Source of the DNA: Chitinophagales bacterium
GTDB taxonomy: Bacteria; Bacteroidota; Bacteroidia; Chitinophagales; JADJOU01
NCBI GenBank assembly: GCA_016787225.1
Contig: JAEUUY010000017.1
Span: 1 to 63,600, forward strand
Reading direction: 5' to 3'
Length of the DNA: 63,600 nt
Position 1 is the stretch's first letter; each line of letters begins with the position of its first letter. The notes under the pieces were generated by a model. The model was not told the DNA's origin and made no database searches. It was given only the letters and a program-made list of their open reading frames with translations. Positions 24,254 to 33,710 of this stretch are shown in pieces. The translations under genes were made by a program, and so were the position numbers.

Positions 24254-26817
24254 AAATAATTTTCTATCAATGGTCTATTTCTAGACAACCTCAAATCCTG
24301 AAGCAGTGCAGCCTTGGGTCTTATTTCTATAGTATAAGCTTGTCCGATATTAGAAATGGGTATGTAATTGACGCGAAACTCCCAGCAGTGCATATCACGA
24401 ATAGCAGAAATTGTAGTGATACCAATTTGTTTCGTGTTAAAATCATAACCTGAAGAAATTGCAATCTTCCAATTTTTAGTGAGGTTGAAATCGAAATTAT
24501 TTAGAAAAATGGAAGCATTTACTATGGAAGTATCATTTAGCTTATCGGATGTAAAGTCCCTCCTTACATTGATATTAAATGACATGGCAAGATTCCATGG
24601 ACTATTAAAGTCATAGAAAAAATGATAATTTCTAAATATGAAGTTTCGTTCAAATTCACTACCTTTTTGCGAGTTTAGTATTCTTCTCGATATGTTACTT
24701 GCATTGAGATTGAGATTTGCAGTAGCATTCATAGTCATCAATCTAGCTAAGCCTTCTCCTTCAAAAAGTTTGAATTTATCTTTTCTCTGTCCTCTCTCAT
24801 AGTGATAGGGGTCAAATACCAAGGAACCATTAAAGGTTAAAAATTGGAGTGTAGAATTACTAAATGAAACCGTATAATTACTCATTTTAAAACTATCTGC
24901 ATTGAAATTATAGCTGCTATTGATACTAAGGGCATCTAAGAGCATTAGTTTTTTAGTTCCTGTCGTACTATCTTTTTTATTTTTAAATTTGCCCTCAAAA
25001 GCATTATTGATGCCAAAGGATAAAACTGCATTCGAAGTACTTCTTATTCCTGTATTGGCACCTAAATATTGAAAATACTTTATCTCTCTTTTAGATGTAT
25101 CAGTATAACGATCAAAATATCCCCAAAAATCAGTACTAAAATCAGGGGTATAACCAAAATCGATAAATGGGCTTACCTGATGACGAATGCCTCTAATAAA
25201 TCCTTTCTTAGAAATAGGATACATACCTATAACAACGGTGTTGAGACTTACTCCCCCATCAAAATCCCTTGCAGTATAGACACCATTGGTTATTACCGAG
25301 TCTGGCTTTACTTCTCCAGAGTCTCTTGAGATATTTATCTTTTTGAAGTACATGTAGTCATTATAGCTTAATCTTGGAATAAGATTAAAATATTTGAAGA
25401 GACGAATATTTTGAAAACTAAAGACTGCATTATGCTGAACTCCAAGATTTAAGTTCTTTAAGAACTTCCCGTTAAATATATTACTATCTGGTGTAGAAGG
25501 CAACACTGCTAATGCTGAAGTTGTATGTTGGAGATTAATTACGACTGAATTTTGCTTATTGGGGTTTTGATATATATTGCCATTATAATTAATTCTTAAA
25601 TTGGGTAAGCTACCACTTACTGTTTGTGTCTTTAGATCTTGATTATAATTGATACCGGCGTTGACAACTATTGGTGCTCTTTTAAATCGCTTTGTAGCAT
25701 TGAGGTTCGAACTTATCTGTCCTGTAATTCTGGTAGCATCAAGTGTGAGAGAGCGATTGATCGCCCCTTGTGTCATATATCGCAGATCAGAATTAAACGT
25801 AAATGTCGGATGAGCTTTAGGACTCTGTGTATGACGCCAGTTAAATATATAGTTGATTGGAGTAGTACCTAATACCGTGGGATTATCGGCATCACCTGTA
25901 AAAATCCTATTGGTTTCTGCAGTGAATTCTCCATCATATTTATAGAGTTTGTTATATCGCAAATTTCCTACGAATTTATAGCTTCCATTGAAGTAAACAT
26001 CTGCTAAAACCTTTGCATCCATATAGTCATTAATCCCAAAATAAACCCCCATGTTTTGAAGGTTGAAAAAAGGACTAAATCCATATTGTTGAGGAAATAT
26101 AATACCAGTTCTCCTCCCTTTCTGAGCTGGGAAAATCCCGAATGGCAAATAGATTGGAGTCTTTACGTCGTTTATAACAATATTCGTAGGGCCCGTGACA
26201 ATTGATTTTTTAGTAGTCAATTTAAGTTTCTTAGCATTAAAGTAGAAGTGTGGATGATCCAGATCACACGTCGTGTATTTTGCTTTGTATATAAACCAAT
26301 TACCGACGCTATCCTTTTTTACCTCATGACCATGCAGCAGTGCTTCATCCTCTTTGGTTATAATATCATATACCTTACCTTTTTTCGTTTTGAAGTTATA
26401 AAGTAATTTATCTGTATAATAGTCCTTACCAGCTTGCTTCATGTAGGGTCGACCTTGAATACTATCGTTTTGCTTCCATTGATTGCCAGCTAGTACCCCG
26501 CTAGTCCAATCATAATCAATAAAATATGCTTCGACTAACATGTCGGTATATGATATTTTTGAGTCATTGAACAAATGCATTTTTTTTGTTCGAATATTGT
26601 ATATAATACTATCCTTGGCCTTATATTCTATACGAGAGGCTATATCGTCATTGGACGATACAAGTGTATTCGAATCTAATTTTGTTTTCGAAGAGTCAGA
26701 TTTTTCTTTTGACTGAGCAGTTGTGGTCAGAAAATTGAGCACAAATAAACAAATAATTACTAATTTTGTGTTTAATCTAGGTAAGTTGTTTAGAAAATTA
26801 TTAACAAGCAAGATCAA
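24250..26817 (-). CDS. lptD: LPS-assembly protein LptD (Bacteroidota type)
   Basis: LptD is the outer-membrane translocon that inserts lipopolysaccharide. About 855 residues: signal peptide (LVIICLFVLNFLTTTAQ), an OstA/LptA-like beta-jellyroll (DSIIYNIRTKKMHLF, LVEAYFIDYDWTSGVLAG, YKAKYTTCDLDHPHF), then a long beta-barrel starting near YLPFGIFPAQKGRRTGIIFP and ending in an aromatic strand (PLIENYF). The frame remains open to a TTG at 26877, but that codon lies in a TATATTTG box (26875-26882, minus), so I prefer TTG 26817 (or 26811). The 5' end overlaps the divergent amidase gene. Function is secure; the exact start is not. Confidence 0.88.
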   Translation of the reverse strand: MILLVNNFLNNLPRLNTKLVIICLFVLNFLTTTAQSKEKSDSSKTKLDSNTLVSSNDDIASRIEYKAKDSIIYNIRTKKMHLFNDSKISYTDMLVEAYFIDYDWTSGVLAGNQWKQNDSIQGRPYMKQAGKDYYTDKLLYNFKTKKGKVYDIITKEDEALLHGHEVKKDSVGNWFIYKAKYTTCDLDHPHFYFNAKKLKLTTKKSIVTGPTNIVINDVKTPIYLPFGIFPAQKGRRTGIIFPQQYGFSPFFNLQNMGVYFGINDYMDAKVLADVYFNGSYKFVGNLRYNKLYKYDGEFTAETNRIFTGDADNPTVLGTTPINYIFNWRHTQSPKAHPTFTFNSDLRYMTQGAINRSLTLDATRITGQISSNLNATKRFKRAPIVVNAGINYNQDLKTQTVSGSLPNLRINYNGNIYQNPNKQNSVVINLQHTTSALAVLPSTPDSNIFNGKFLKNLNLGVQHNAVFSFQNIRLFKYFNLIPRLSYNDYMYFKKINISRDSGEVKPDSVITNGVYTARDFDGGVSLNTVVIGMYPISKKGFIRGIRHQVSPFIDFGYTPDFSTDFWGYFDRYTDTSKREIKYFQYLGANTGIRSTSNAVLSFGINNAFEGKFKNKKDSTTGTKKLMLLDALSINSSYNFNADSFKMSNYTVSFSNSTLQFLTFNGSLVFDPYHYERGQRKDKFKLFEGEGLARLMTMNATANLNLNASNISRRILNSQKGSEFERNFIFRNYHFFYDFNSPWNLAMSFNINVRRDFTSDKLNDTSIVNASIFLNNFDFNLTKNWKIAISSGYDFNTKQIGITTISAIRDMHCWEFRVNYIPISNIGQAYTIEIRPKAALLQDLRLSRNRPLIENYF
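26761..26768 (+). promoter_or_regulatory. Promoter -7 box of the amidase gene
   Basis: TAATTTTG matches TAnnTTTG; a TTG (26735-26737) lies 23 bp upstream. A transcript starting near 26775 would miss the first codons of the longest amidase frame, supporting the GTG start at 26822. The box sits inside the lptD signal-peptide coding region on the other strand. Confidence 0.45.
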
Positions 26818-26821
26818 AGTA

Positions 26822-28741
26822 GTGGAGATAAGTAAACCTAAATTTTTAAAATCTTTAGAGACTAATATAAACGGCAAATATATTATTTATATTGCAATCC
26901 AAATTCTTTTTGCTAAGTCAGTATTGGGACAAACAGAAATAGGAAATCGCACAGTAAGCACGGTAGTCATAGATCCTGGTCATGGTGGTAGAGACCCTGG
27001 GGCATTAGGGAAGGTCTCAAAAGAAAAAGAGATAGCTCTTTCTATAGCTCTTAAATTGGGAAAATTAATCAATCAAAGATTTCCTGAAGTAAAGGTTATG
27101 TATACCAGAAACGATGATCGATTCATAGAATTGTATCAACGTGCGGATATAGCTAACAAAGCTAAAGCGGATTTATTTATTTCTATACATGCTAATTCCA
27201 CTACTAAGCAAGGCCCTAGTGGAGTTGAATTTTGGGTATTGGGTCTCCATAAAGCGGACGAAAATCTTGAAGTCGTAAAGAAGGAAAATGCGGCACTTCA
27301 GTTTGAACAGGATGTAAGAAAGAACTACGGTTTTGACCCAAATTCTCCTGAAGGTGCTATCATAATGACTATGCAGCAGAATTTATATTTAGATCAGAGT
27401 ATTCAATTGGCTAAACTTATGGAGTCGAGATTTGTAAGGGAAGACAATCAACTCAATAGAGGCGCCAAGCAGGCTGGATTTATAGTATTGTACAAAACCT
27501 CCATGCCTAGCGTGCTGGTAGAGGTTGGATTCATCTCTAATCCAGATGAAGAGCAATATATAGCAAATGAAACTGGACAAACAAAAATAGCAGCCAATCT
27601 CGCCAATGCTTTTGCTGACTATAAGATGAAATATGAAAGTGGAGCTATAAAACAAGTATCTAAAGATGTCGAGAAAAAGACAACAACAAGCATACCAATT
27701 GCTGATAATTCAGGAACTGGGAATAATGGTTTTTCAAAGCCTTCTGCTAATGGAGCTATAAGTACAGAGGAATCTACACCTGTAGCAGAAGTTGTGAAAA
27801 AAGAAAGCCCTCAAATAGCCGCAAGCTCCAAGCCTTCTTCTTCAAATTTAGATATGAGCAATAATAAGAAGAAAATAGTCATTGAGGAGGAAGTTGAAAA
27901 ATATTCTGAAAATAATTCATCTTCGACTATGAGTGAATTGAACGCCAAATCAAACAATAATGTCACAACAACTATCGTTAATTCCACTCCAAGTAGTAGT
28001 ATAAGCTCGAAACCTAATTCGTCTAGTTTGGAACCGAACTCAAATTCAAAAACTATAATTAGTGATTACGAAATAGAGGCCAAAAAGAAACCAGCTCTTA
28101 CGAGCACACCTATTGCAGAAAAATTTTCGAAAAAACCTACTGAACCTGTCACTGCTGCAAAAGCTAAACCAGAGATGCCTACGAAAGAAAGTGTTAAGAA
28201 AGAAATTATTGATAAATCGCTCAAGAATGCAGATAATAAGCCAACCCCAACATTGAAGATAAACACAACTACACCTGGAAAAATTAAACTTAATGATGAA
28301 AATTCCAATGTTCCTTCTTATGTGGCTGACAATGATATAAAGAAAGAGATTGTAGATAATACAAAAAGGATAGACAAACGAAACAATATTCTCGAAAAAA
28401 ATACACTACCAGAAACATCTGATACCAAGTCAAAACCTATTGTTTCGGCATCTCATACTAGCTCAAAATCTTCTCCTATCCCAATACCTGAAAAAACTGC
28501 TGGTTCAGAAATTATTTATAAAGTTCAGATTAAGGCATCTAGTACAAAAATCAAGAGCGATGATCCTATTAACTCAAGTTTTGATGGTGTAGAAGAGAGT
28601 TTTGAAAATAATATGTACAAATATCTTTTAGGACGTTTCACAAATGAAAATGATGCCAAGGCTCGATTGGAAAAAGTGAGAAGCCAAGGCGTAAAGGATG
28701 CATTTATTGTGAAATACAAGGATGGGGTTCGTGTGAAATAA
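26822..28741 (+). CDS. N-acetylmuramoyl-L-alanine amidase with C-terminal SPOR domain
   Basis: This zinc amidase cuts the peptide from MurNAc in peptidoglycan. From the GTG at 26822 it has about 639 residues: a signal peptide (IIYIAIQILFAKSVLGQ), an Amidase_3 domain with zinc and catalytic motifs VVIDPGHGGRDPGA, EKEIALSIALKLG, LFISIHANS and VLVEVGFISNPDEE, a long Ser/Lys/Pro/Asn-rich linker of about 270 residues, and a C-terminal SPOR domain (YKVQIKASS ... YKYLLGRFTNENDAKARLEKVR) that binds denuded septal glycan. It is thus a probable cell-division amidase (AmiC-like). The frame is open back to 26723, but the promoter box at 26761 argues against that start. hflX follows 8 bp later. Confidence 0.9.
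   Translation: MEISKPKFLKSLETNINGKYIIYIAIQILFAKSVLGQTEIGNRTVSTVVIDPGHGGRDPGALGKVSKEKEIALSIALKLGKLINQRFPEVKVMYTRNDDRFIELYQRADIANKAKADLFISIHANSTTKQGPSGVEFWVLGLHKADENLEVVKKENAALQFEQDVRKNYGFDPNSPEGAIIMTMQQNLYLDQSIQLAKLMESRFVREDNQLNRGAKQAGFIVLYKTSMPSVLVEVGFISNPDEEQYIANETGQTKIAANLANAFADYKMKYESGAIKQVSKDVEKKTTTSIPIADNSGTGNNGFSKPSANGAISTEESTPVAEVVKKESPQIAASSKPSSSNLDMSNNKKKIVIEEEVEKYSENNSSSTMSELNAKSNNNVTTTIVNSTPSSSISSKPNSSSLEPNSNSKTIISDYEIEAKKKPALTSTPIAEKFSKKPTEPVTAAKAKPEMPTKESVKKEIIDKSLKNADNKPTPTLKINTTTPGKIKLNDENSNVPSYVADNDIKKEIVDNTKRIDKRNNILEKNTLPETSDTKSKPIVSASHTSSKSSPIPIPEKTAGSEIIYKVQIKASSTKIKSDDPINSSFDGVEESFENNMYKYLLGRFTNENDAKARLEKVRSQGVKDAFIVKYKDGVRVK
26875..26882 (-). promoter_or_regulatory. Promoter -7 box of lptD
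   Basis: The minus strand reads TATATTTG, a full match to TAnnTTTG, about 58 bp upstream of the chosen lptD start. It lies within the amidase coding region, so the two divergent genes have interleaved promoters. Confidence 0.45.
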
Positions 28742-28749
28742 AATTCAAA

Positions 28750-29976
28750 GTGGCATTAGAAAGAAAAGAATTTGTAGTAGATAATACGCTGCGTTTAAAG
28801 GAGCGTGTAGTCCTTGTGGGAATTGCCCAGTCGCGTGCCGATTTACCTAAATTGAATGAATATCTCGAGGAACTAAAATTTCTATCTACTACTGCAAATG
28901 TAGAGCCTATAGAGGTGTTTCATCAAATACTTGAAAAGCCTGATACCCGATTTTATGTAGGTAGCGGGAAATTAAAAGAGATTAAAGAATATTGTAAAGC
29001 AAATGCCATAGATGCTGTCATTTTCGATGATGAAATTAGTCCTTCGCAGCAAAATAATATTGAGAAGGAATTGCAAATAAAAGTCTTAGATAGAAGTATG
29101 CTCATACTCGATATCTTCGCTCAAAATGCTAAAACACTACAAGCCAAAACACAGGTGGAACTCGCTCAGACACAGTATCTGCTACCTAGGCTGAAAGGCA
29201 TGTGGCAACACTTAGATAGAATCAAGGGAGGTATAGGAATGCGAGGCTCGGGTGAGAAAGAAATAGAGACCGATAGACGGATAGCACAAACAAGAATATC
29301 TCGACTCAAAGAAAAACTAGAAGAGATAGCAAAGCAGAATCAAACCCAACGAAAAAATCGTGGAGAGATGATACGTGTAGCCCTTGTCGGTTATACAAAT
29401 GTAGGCAAGAGTACTATCATGAATTTATTGTCCAAAGCGGATATTCTGGCTGAGGATAAACTCTTCGCTACACTCGATACCACAGTGCGCAAAGTAGTGA
29501 TTGATAACGTTCCATTTCTGCTTTCAGATACAGTAGGATTTATTAGAAAATTACCACATCATTTAGTGGAGAGTTTTCAGTCCACTTTAGTAGAATCGCT
29601 GGAGAGCGATATTTTGATTCATGTAGTCGATATTTCTCATCCCCAATTTGAAGATCATATTAATGTGGTGAATAGCACCCTGCGCCAGCTCAAGGCTGAC
29701 GATAAACCAACGATTATGGTTTTTAATAAAATGGATTTGTATCGAAAAAATAATTTTGATGAATTTCTTTTTGATGAAGAAAAAGAACTCATACTAGAAG
29801 ATTTCAAAAGAACGTGGATGTCAAAAACACATGAGAATTGTATATTTATCTCTGCTACTGAGATGGAAAATCTTCAAGAATTCCGTGAAGAATTACTTTC
29901 AAAAATTAAAAAACTTTATTCTGAACGATACCCTTATAAAGCTAAGTTTTTATGGGGATATGAGAATTTTAGTTAA
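28750..29976 (+). CDS. hflX: Ribosome-associated GTPase HflX
   Basis: HflX splits stalled or heat-damaged ribosomes. The 408 residues hold the N-terminal HflX domain (about 10-170; FYVGSGKLKEI, FDDEISPSQQNNIE), a helical linker with GGIGMRGSGEKEIETDRR, and the G domain: P-loop GYTNVGKS (about 215), LFATLDTT (switch I), DTVGF (G3) and NKMD (G4). The start is GTG at 28750, where similarity begins, 8 bp after the amidase stop, so the two are probably co-transcribed. Confidence 0.95.
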   Translation: MALERKEFVVDNTLRLKERVVLVGIAQSRADLPKLNEYLEELKFLSTTANVEPIEVFHQILEKPDTRFYVGSGKLKEIKEYCKANAIDAVIFDDEISPSQQNNIEKELQIKVLDRSMLILDIFAQNAKTLQAKTQVELAQTQYLLPRLKGMWQHLDRIKGGIGMRGSGEKEIETDRRIAQTRISRLKEKLEEIAKQNQTQRKNRGEMIRVALVGYTNVGKSTIMNLLSKADILAEDKLFATLDTTVRKVVIDNVPFLLSDTVGFIRKLPHHLVESFQSTLVESLESDILIHVVDISHPQFEDHINVVNSTLRQLKADDKPTIMVFNKMDLYRKNNFDEFLFDEEKELILEDFKRTWMSKTHENCIFISATEMENLQEFREELLSKIKKLYSERYPYKAKFLWGYENFS

Positions 29977-29979
29977 AAG

Positions 29980-30729
29980 TTGAATGTTAAAAGTTTTATT
30001 GCTTTGATGATTTCGCTTTCTCTAGCGAATATATCTTTTTCTCAGGTTAAAATTAGTAATCTGAGTTTAACTGATTCAACTTTGCCTATTGCCTATTTAG
30101 GGGTTGATAATGTCTTGTCAATTAGCGGTTTGAGCAAGGAAATGAGGTTATCAATAAATTCAAAATATACTAGCACTAGGTTAATGAAAAATGGAGAAAA
30201 TAATTATATTTATCAGCCAAGCATAAGTGATAAATATGACACTATCTTTATTTGGAATGAAGATATCATAATAGCCAAACAACATTTTAAAATTTTAATA
30301 TTGAATGAACCTAAAGTGTCATTAGGAAATAATCGTGACAGTTTTATCTCTATTTCACAAGCTATAAACAGTCCTTATCTTAGTATTTACATACCAGATA
30401 ATTATTTCAAGTATAAGATGTATGTAGCTTCTTTTGAATTATTTAAAATTGAAAATAAAGATACTTTTGCCCTGTATAGCCCAGAAATTCAACAATATTA
30501 TGATACAATTTTAACTATTGATTTTATGACAGGAAAAGAGACTTTTAAAATTGAAAGAAAAGAAAGTAGAATTGAAAGAAACTTTAATGAATATCTTACA
30601 ACTTATCAATTAAGTGAATTAAGAAAAATGAAGAAAGGCGATAAATTGCTATTTAAAGAGATAACTATTCGAGGAGGACAAAATGGTTGTAGCAGAAAAT
30701 TAAACGATTATCAAGTTGAAATCAAGTAA
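29980..30729 (+). CDS. Exported GldM C-terminal-like domain protein
   Basis: This 249-residue product begins at a TTG 3 bp after hflX and has a signal peptide (KSFIALMISLSLANISFSQ). It holds LPIAYLGVDNVLSIS near 35-50 and ends with KKGDKLLFKEITIRGGQNGCSRKLNDYQVEIK. Both are patterns seen in the periplasmic domains of GldM, the T9SS/gliding motor stator (GVDNPI..., GDK..F..I...G...RKL). It lacks the membrane anchor and N-terminal part of GldM. A role linked to T9SS or gliding is inferred; it could also be a freestanding domain with another role. Confidence 0.6.
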   Translation: MNVKSFIALMISLSLANISFSQVKISNLSLTDSTLPIAYLGVDNVLSISGLSKEMRLSINSKYTSTRLMKNGENNYIYQPSISDKYDTIFIWNEDIIIAKQHFKILILNEPKVSLGNNRDSFISISQAINSPYLSIYIPDNYFKYKMYVASFELFKIENKDTFALYSPEIQQYYDTILTIDFMTGKETFKIERKESRIERNFNEYLTTYQLSELRKMKKGDKLLFKEITIRGGQNGCSRKLNDYQVEIK

Positions 30730-30753
30730 GGTAAGTTGATATTAAATACATGA

Positions 30754-30790
30754 CTCAACTTTCAACTTTTCAACCTTCCACTTTCAACTA
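30754..30790. repeat. Short TTCAACT-type low-complexity repeat
   Basis: CAACTTTCAACTTTTCAACC and CTTTCAACT form degenerate heptamer-like repeats between the GldM-like gene and the tmRNA. A reverse-complement echo (AAAAGTTGAATGTTAAAAG) spans the hflX/GldM-like junction near 29975. No function is evident. Confidence 0.35.
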
Positions 30791-30796
30791 AAAAAG

Positions 30797-31161
30797 TGGA
30801 GCTGCAGAGATTCGAACTCTGGTCCTGAGTGAGCGAAACCATACCTTCTACACGTTTAGTTCTCTATTGGATTTTCGATGAGAAAATGGAATAGAACCAA
30901 CCTATTCCTCACTTATTCTATATAATTTAATAGCAGCGTATAGACACCACCACTACGAGTCCGAGTTTATCTGATGCCTGCGGGCCTTGTATCGGACAAA
31001 CAAGTGCCGGGAGACAGTAGGGCTTAGACTTAGTCTTAAGCAGCTACGGCGTAAGTATTTTCGCCAATTAAAAAAGTTCAGTATATGGATTTTAGTGTGC
31101 TAATACCATCACACTACGTGCCAGTATAATTTGACATCACCAGTCAATTCCGGTCAGCCCC
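30797..31161 (-). ncRNA. ssrA: Transfer-messenger RNA (tmRNA)
   Basis: tmRNA rescues stalled ribosomes with SmpB. On the minus strand it starts GGGGCTGACCGG (from 31161) and ends CAGCTCCA (30804-30797), so GGGGCUG pairs with CAGCUCC as the acceptor stem. GTTCGAATC near 30811-30820 is the T loop. The tag frame reads GENTYAVAA then stop, near 31070-31040, close to the usual bacterial AANDENYALAA-type tags. The 3' CCA is not encoded: the discriminator A at 30797 is followed by CTTTTTT, which may also serve with the acceptor stem as a terminator. Length 365 nt. Confidence 0.95.
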
Positions 31162-31270
31162 ATTAATTTTTATTAAATATTCAAAGAACAATTTATATTC
31201 AGTAAATTCGCAGTCGAAAATTACCATACAGACTACAAAGGTCTATATTTTTTTTTATTTATTATAGTTT

Positions 31271-32512
31271 ATGTTGAATAAGATTGGAATCCTCCGTGAA
31301 GAGAAGCAGCCTGTAGATAAGCGCTCTCCATTGACGCCAGAGGATTGTGCTGATTTGATTAAAAGGTATAAGGGTTTAGAGATATATGCGCAGCCCTGTA
31401 AAGATAGGTGCTTTAAAGATGAAGAATTTAAAGCCGCTGGGGTTAAAATACAAGAAAATCTGCTTGATTGTGATTTATTACTGGGGGTCAAAGAAATTCC
31501 AATTCACTGCCTAATGCCTTCTCGCAGATATATGTTTTTTAGTCATACTATCAAGAGACAACAACATAATTTGAAATTATTGCAAACCATCCTCGATATG
31601 AATATCGAGTTGATAGATTATGAAGCTCTGGAAAATGATAAAGGAGAGCGTGTTGTAGCTTTCGGATATTGGGCGGGAGTAGTAGGTGCATACAATGCTG
31701 TTTGGATGACACAGAAACGATTGTTTAAGAAAACGCTTCCACGTCTTTATGAAATGGATTGTTACGATAATGCTAAAGAAAATTTAAAAGGTTTAGATTT
31801 TGGGCAGTTGAAGTTTGTCATTACAGGCACTGGGAGAGTAGCCACTGGAGCTGCACAAGTCATGAACGATGCCGGAATCAAGCGCGTAAGTCCTCATGAT
31901 TTTCTGAATAAAACCTATGATGAAGCAGTATATACGCAATTGTCCAGTCAGGATATGTTTAGCCCTAAATTCAAGCATATTACATTTTCGAGACAGGAAT
32001 TTCACGAAAAACCTTTGAATTTCAAATCCAATATGGATGCCTACACCCAAGTAGCGGACGTGTTAATTAATGCTATTTATTGGAATCCCAAGGCGCCGCA
32101 GTTGTTTACCATGAAGGATATGAAAAAGTCTTCATTTAAGATAAAGGCAATAGCTGATATTACTTGCGATATAGCACCAGAGGCTTCTATTCCGTCAACC
32201 GTCAAGGCGACTACTATACCTCAACCTGTATTTGGTTTTCTGCCATTGAGAGAAAAAATGGTGGATCCATTTACGAAGAGTGCTATCGATGTTATGAGTA
32301 TTCCGAATCTTCCAAGTGAATTGCCGAAAGATGCCTCAAAACATTTCAGTACCAATTTATCCAATATCGTCATTCCAGAATTCTTTAAAGAAGAAAGCAC
32401 TATGCTTAAGGGTGCAAGAATTACAAAAAATAAACAACTAACAGATGAATTCCTTTACTTAGAGAGCTATGTTTATGATGATGTGTATCGCGCAAGTAGG
32501 ATAAAGTCCTAA
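31271..32512 (+). CDS. AlaDH/PNT-family NAD(P)-dependent dehydrogenase, saccharopine dehydrogenase-like
   Basis: This 413-residue protein has the N-terminal AlaDH/PNT substrate domain (IGILREEKQPVDKRSPLTPEDC, LLGVKEIP, MFFSHTIKRQQHN). A Rossmann part follows with LKFVITGTGRVATGAAQVM, a variant GxGxxxxG loop. The middle and C-terminal parts (IKAIADITCDIAPEASIPSTVKAT) resemble Lys-forming saccharopine dehydrogenases more than alanine dehydrogenases. Likely an NAD(P)-linked amino acid dehydrogenase acting on lysine or a related substrate; the substrate cannot be fixed from sequence. It starts 110 bp past the tmRNA 5' end. Confidence 0.72.
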   Translation: MLNKIGILREEKQPVDKRSPLTPEDCADLIKRYKGLEIYAQPCKDRCFKDEEFKAAGVKIQENLLDCDLLLGVKEIPIHCLMPSRRYMFFSHTIKRQQHNLKLLQTILDMNIELIDYEALENDKGERVVAFGYWAGVVGAYNAVWMTQKRLFKKTLPRLYEMDCYDNAKENLKGLDFGQLKFVITGTGRVATGAAQVMNDAGIKRVSPHDFLNKTYDEAVYTQLSSQDMFSPKFKHITFSRQEFHEKPLNFKSNMDAYTQVADVLINAIYWNPKAPQLFTMKDMKKSSFKIKAIADITCDIAPEASIPSTVKATTIPQPVFGFLPLREKMVDPFTKSAIDVMSIPNLPSELPKDASKHFSTNLSNIVIPEFFKEESTMLKGARITKNKQLTDEFLYLESYVYDDVYRASRIKS

Positions 32513-32544
32513 TTTAAATTTATAATAAATAAGCTAGAATTCCA

Positions 32545-33625
32545 ATGAATTTAGAAAATTATAAAAACCTCAAAGATAGAATGGCCTCGCTTAGGAGGTA
32601 TCTTTGACGTCGAGAATCGAATTTTTAAAATAAAAGAGGAGGAGCAATTGACATTGCGTCCTGACTTTTGGAGCGATACAACGAAAGCTGAAGCTATTCA
32701 ACGTTCAATTCGTGAGAATAAGTCTTGGGTAGAGGATTATCAATCGGTAGAACATTTTATGAATGAAATAGATACTTTGCTAGAATTTCGTAGCGAAGGG
32801 GAGACTATCAAGGAAGAAGAGTTAGACATATTGTATATTGAATTCGAGAATCATTTAGAAGATCTAGAGGTCAAATCAGCCTTATCAGACCCAGAAGATA
32901 ACCTCGGAGCCATTCTCAAAATAAATGCTGGGGCAGGAGGTACAGAGAGTTGTGATTGGGCGTCAATGCTCGAGCGTATGTATATCATGTGGGCAGAGAG
33001 TAAGCGTTTCAAGATAACCGAACTCGACAAAAATGAAGGTGATGTAGCGGGTATTAAATCAGTTTCGCTACAAATAGAGGGTCACCTAGCCTATGGGTTT
33101 TTAAAATATGAAAATGGTGTACATCGCTTGGTGCGGATATCTCCGTTTGATAGCAATGCGAAGCGGCATACTTCTTTTGCTTCCGTTTTTGTGTATCCTT
33201 TGGTCGATGATAGTATTCAGATAGAGATTAAAGATGCAGACCTAGAAGTAATCACTTCGCGCTCAGGAGGAGCAGGCGGTCAGAATGTAAATAAGGTGGA
33301 GACCAAGGTACAGATGACACATAAACCTACAGGGATCACCGTAGTATGTCAAGTAGAACGCTCACAACATGGCAATCGAGAGCGTGCTTTGCAGATGCTT
33401 CGGGCTCAGTTATACGACCTTGAAATTCAGAAACGAAACGCCGAGCGAGACAAAGTGGAAGCAGGGAAGATGAAAATCGAATGGGGTTCGCAAATACGAA
33501 ACTATGTCCTTCACCCCTATCAGCTTGTTAAAGACGCTCGTACAGGTTATGAAACCAGTCAGTCGCAAGATGTCTTAAATGGCAATTTAGATCCGTTTAT
33601 GAAGGCACTGTTGTTGCATAAATAA
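32545..33625 (+). CDS. prfB: Peptide chain release factor 2, with programmed +1 frameshift
   Basis: RF2 terminates translation at UGA and UAA. The gene is split: ATG 32545 runs 20 codons to an in-frame TGA (32605-32607), and the rest lies in the +1 frame from GAC at 32606. The site has the full autoregulatory signal: Shine-Dalgarno-like AGGAGG, short spacer, then CTT TGA C. Low RF2 favours slippage at CTT and more RF2. The product (about 360 residues) shows the SPF specificity tripeptide ([12 protein letters not shown]) and the catalytic GGQ ([14 protein letters not shown]). Calling the downstream frame alone, from 32648, would lose the N-terminus. Confidence 0.95.
32596..32608 (+). promoter_or_regulatory. 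prfB programmed frameshift site
   Basis: AGGAGG (at about 32593-32598), TAT, CTT (32602-32604), then TGA C. This is the conserved recoding site of bacterial prfB, where the SD-like element pairs with 16S rRNA and the ribosome slips from CUU to UUU at a slow UGA. Confidence 0.9.
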
Positions 33626-33710
33626 GTAATATAGGAAGATGTCTAGAAACAGCCTCATACATTAGAAATATAATCTATCCTCTTGTTGAGATTCCTTTTA
33701 TCTTTGTCTT

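Noticed and set aside
33699-33706. TATCTTTG as promoter of the NifU-like gene
   Set aside because: It ends 5 bp from the ATG with no TTG at proper spacing, so the match may be chance; noted only in the gene entry.
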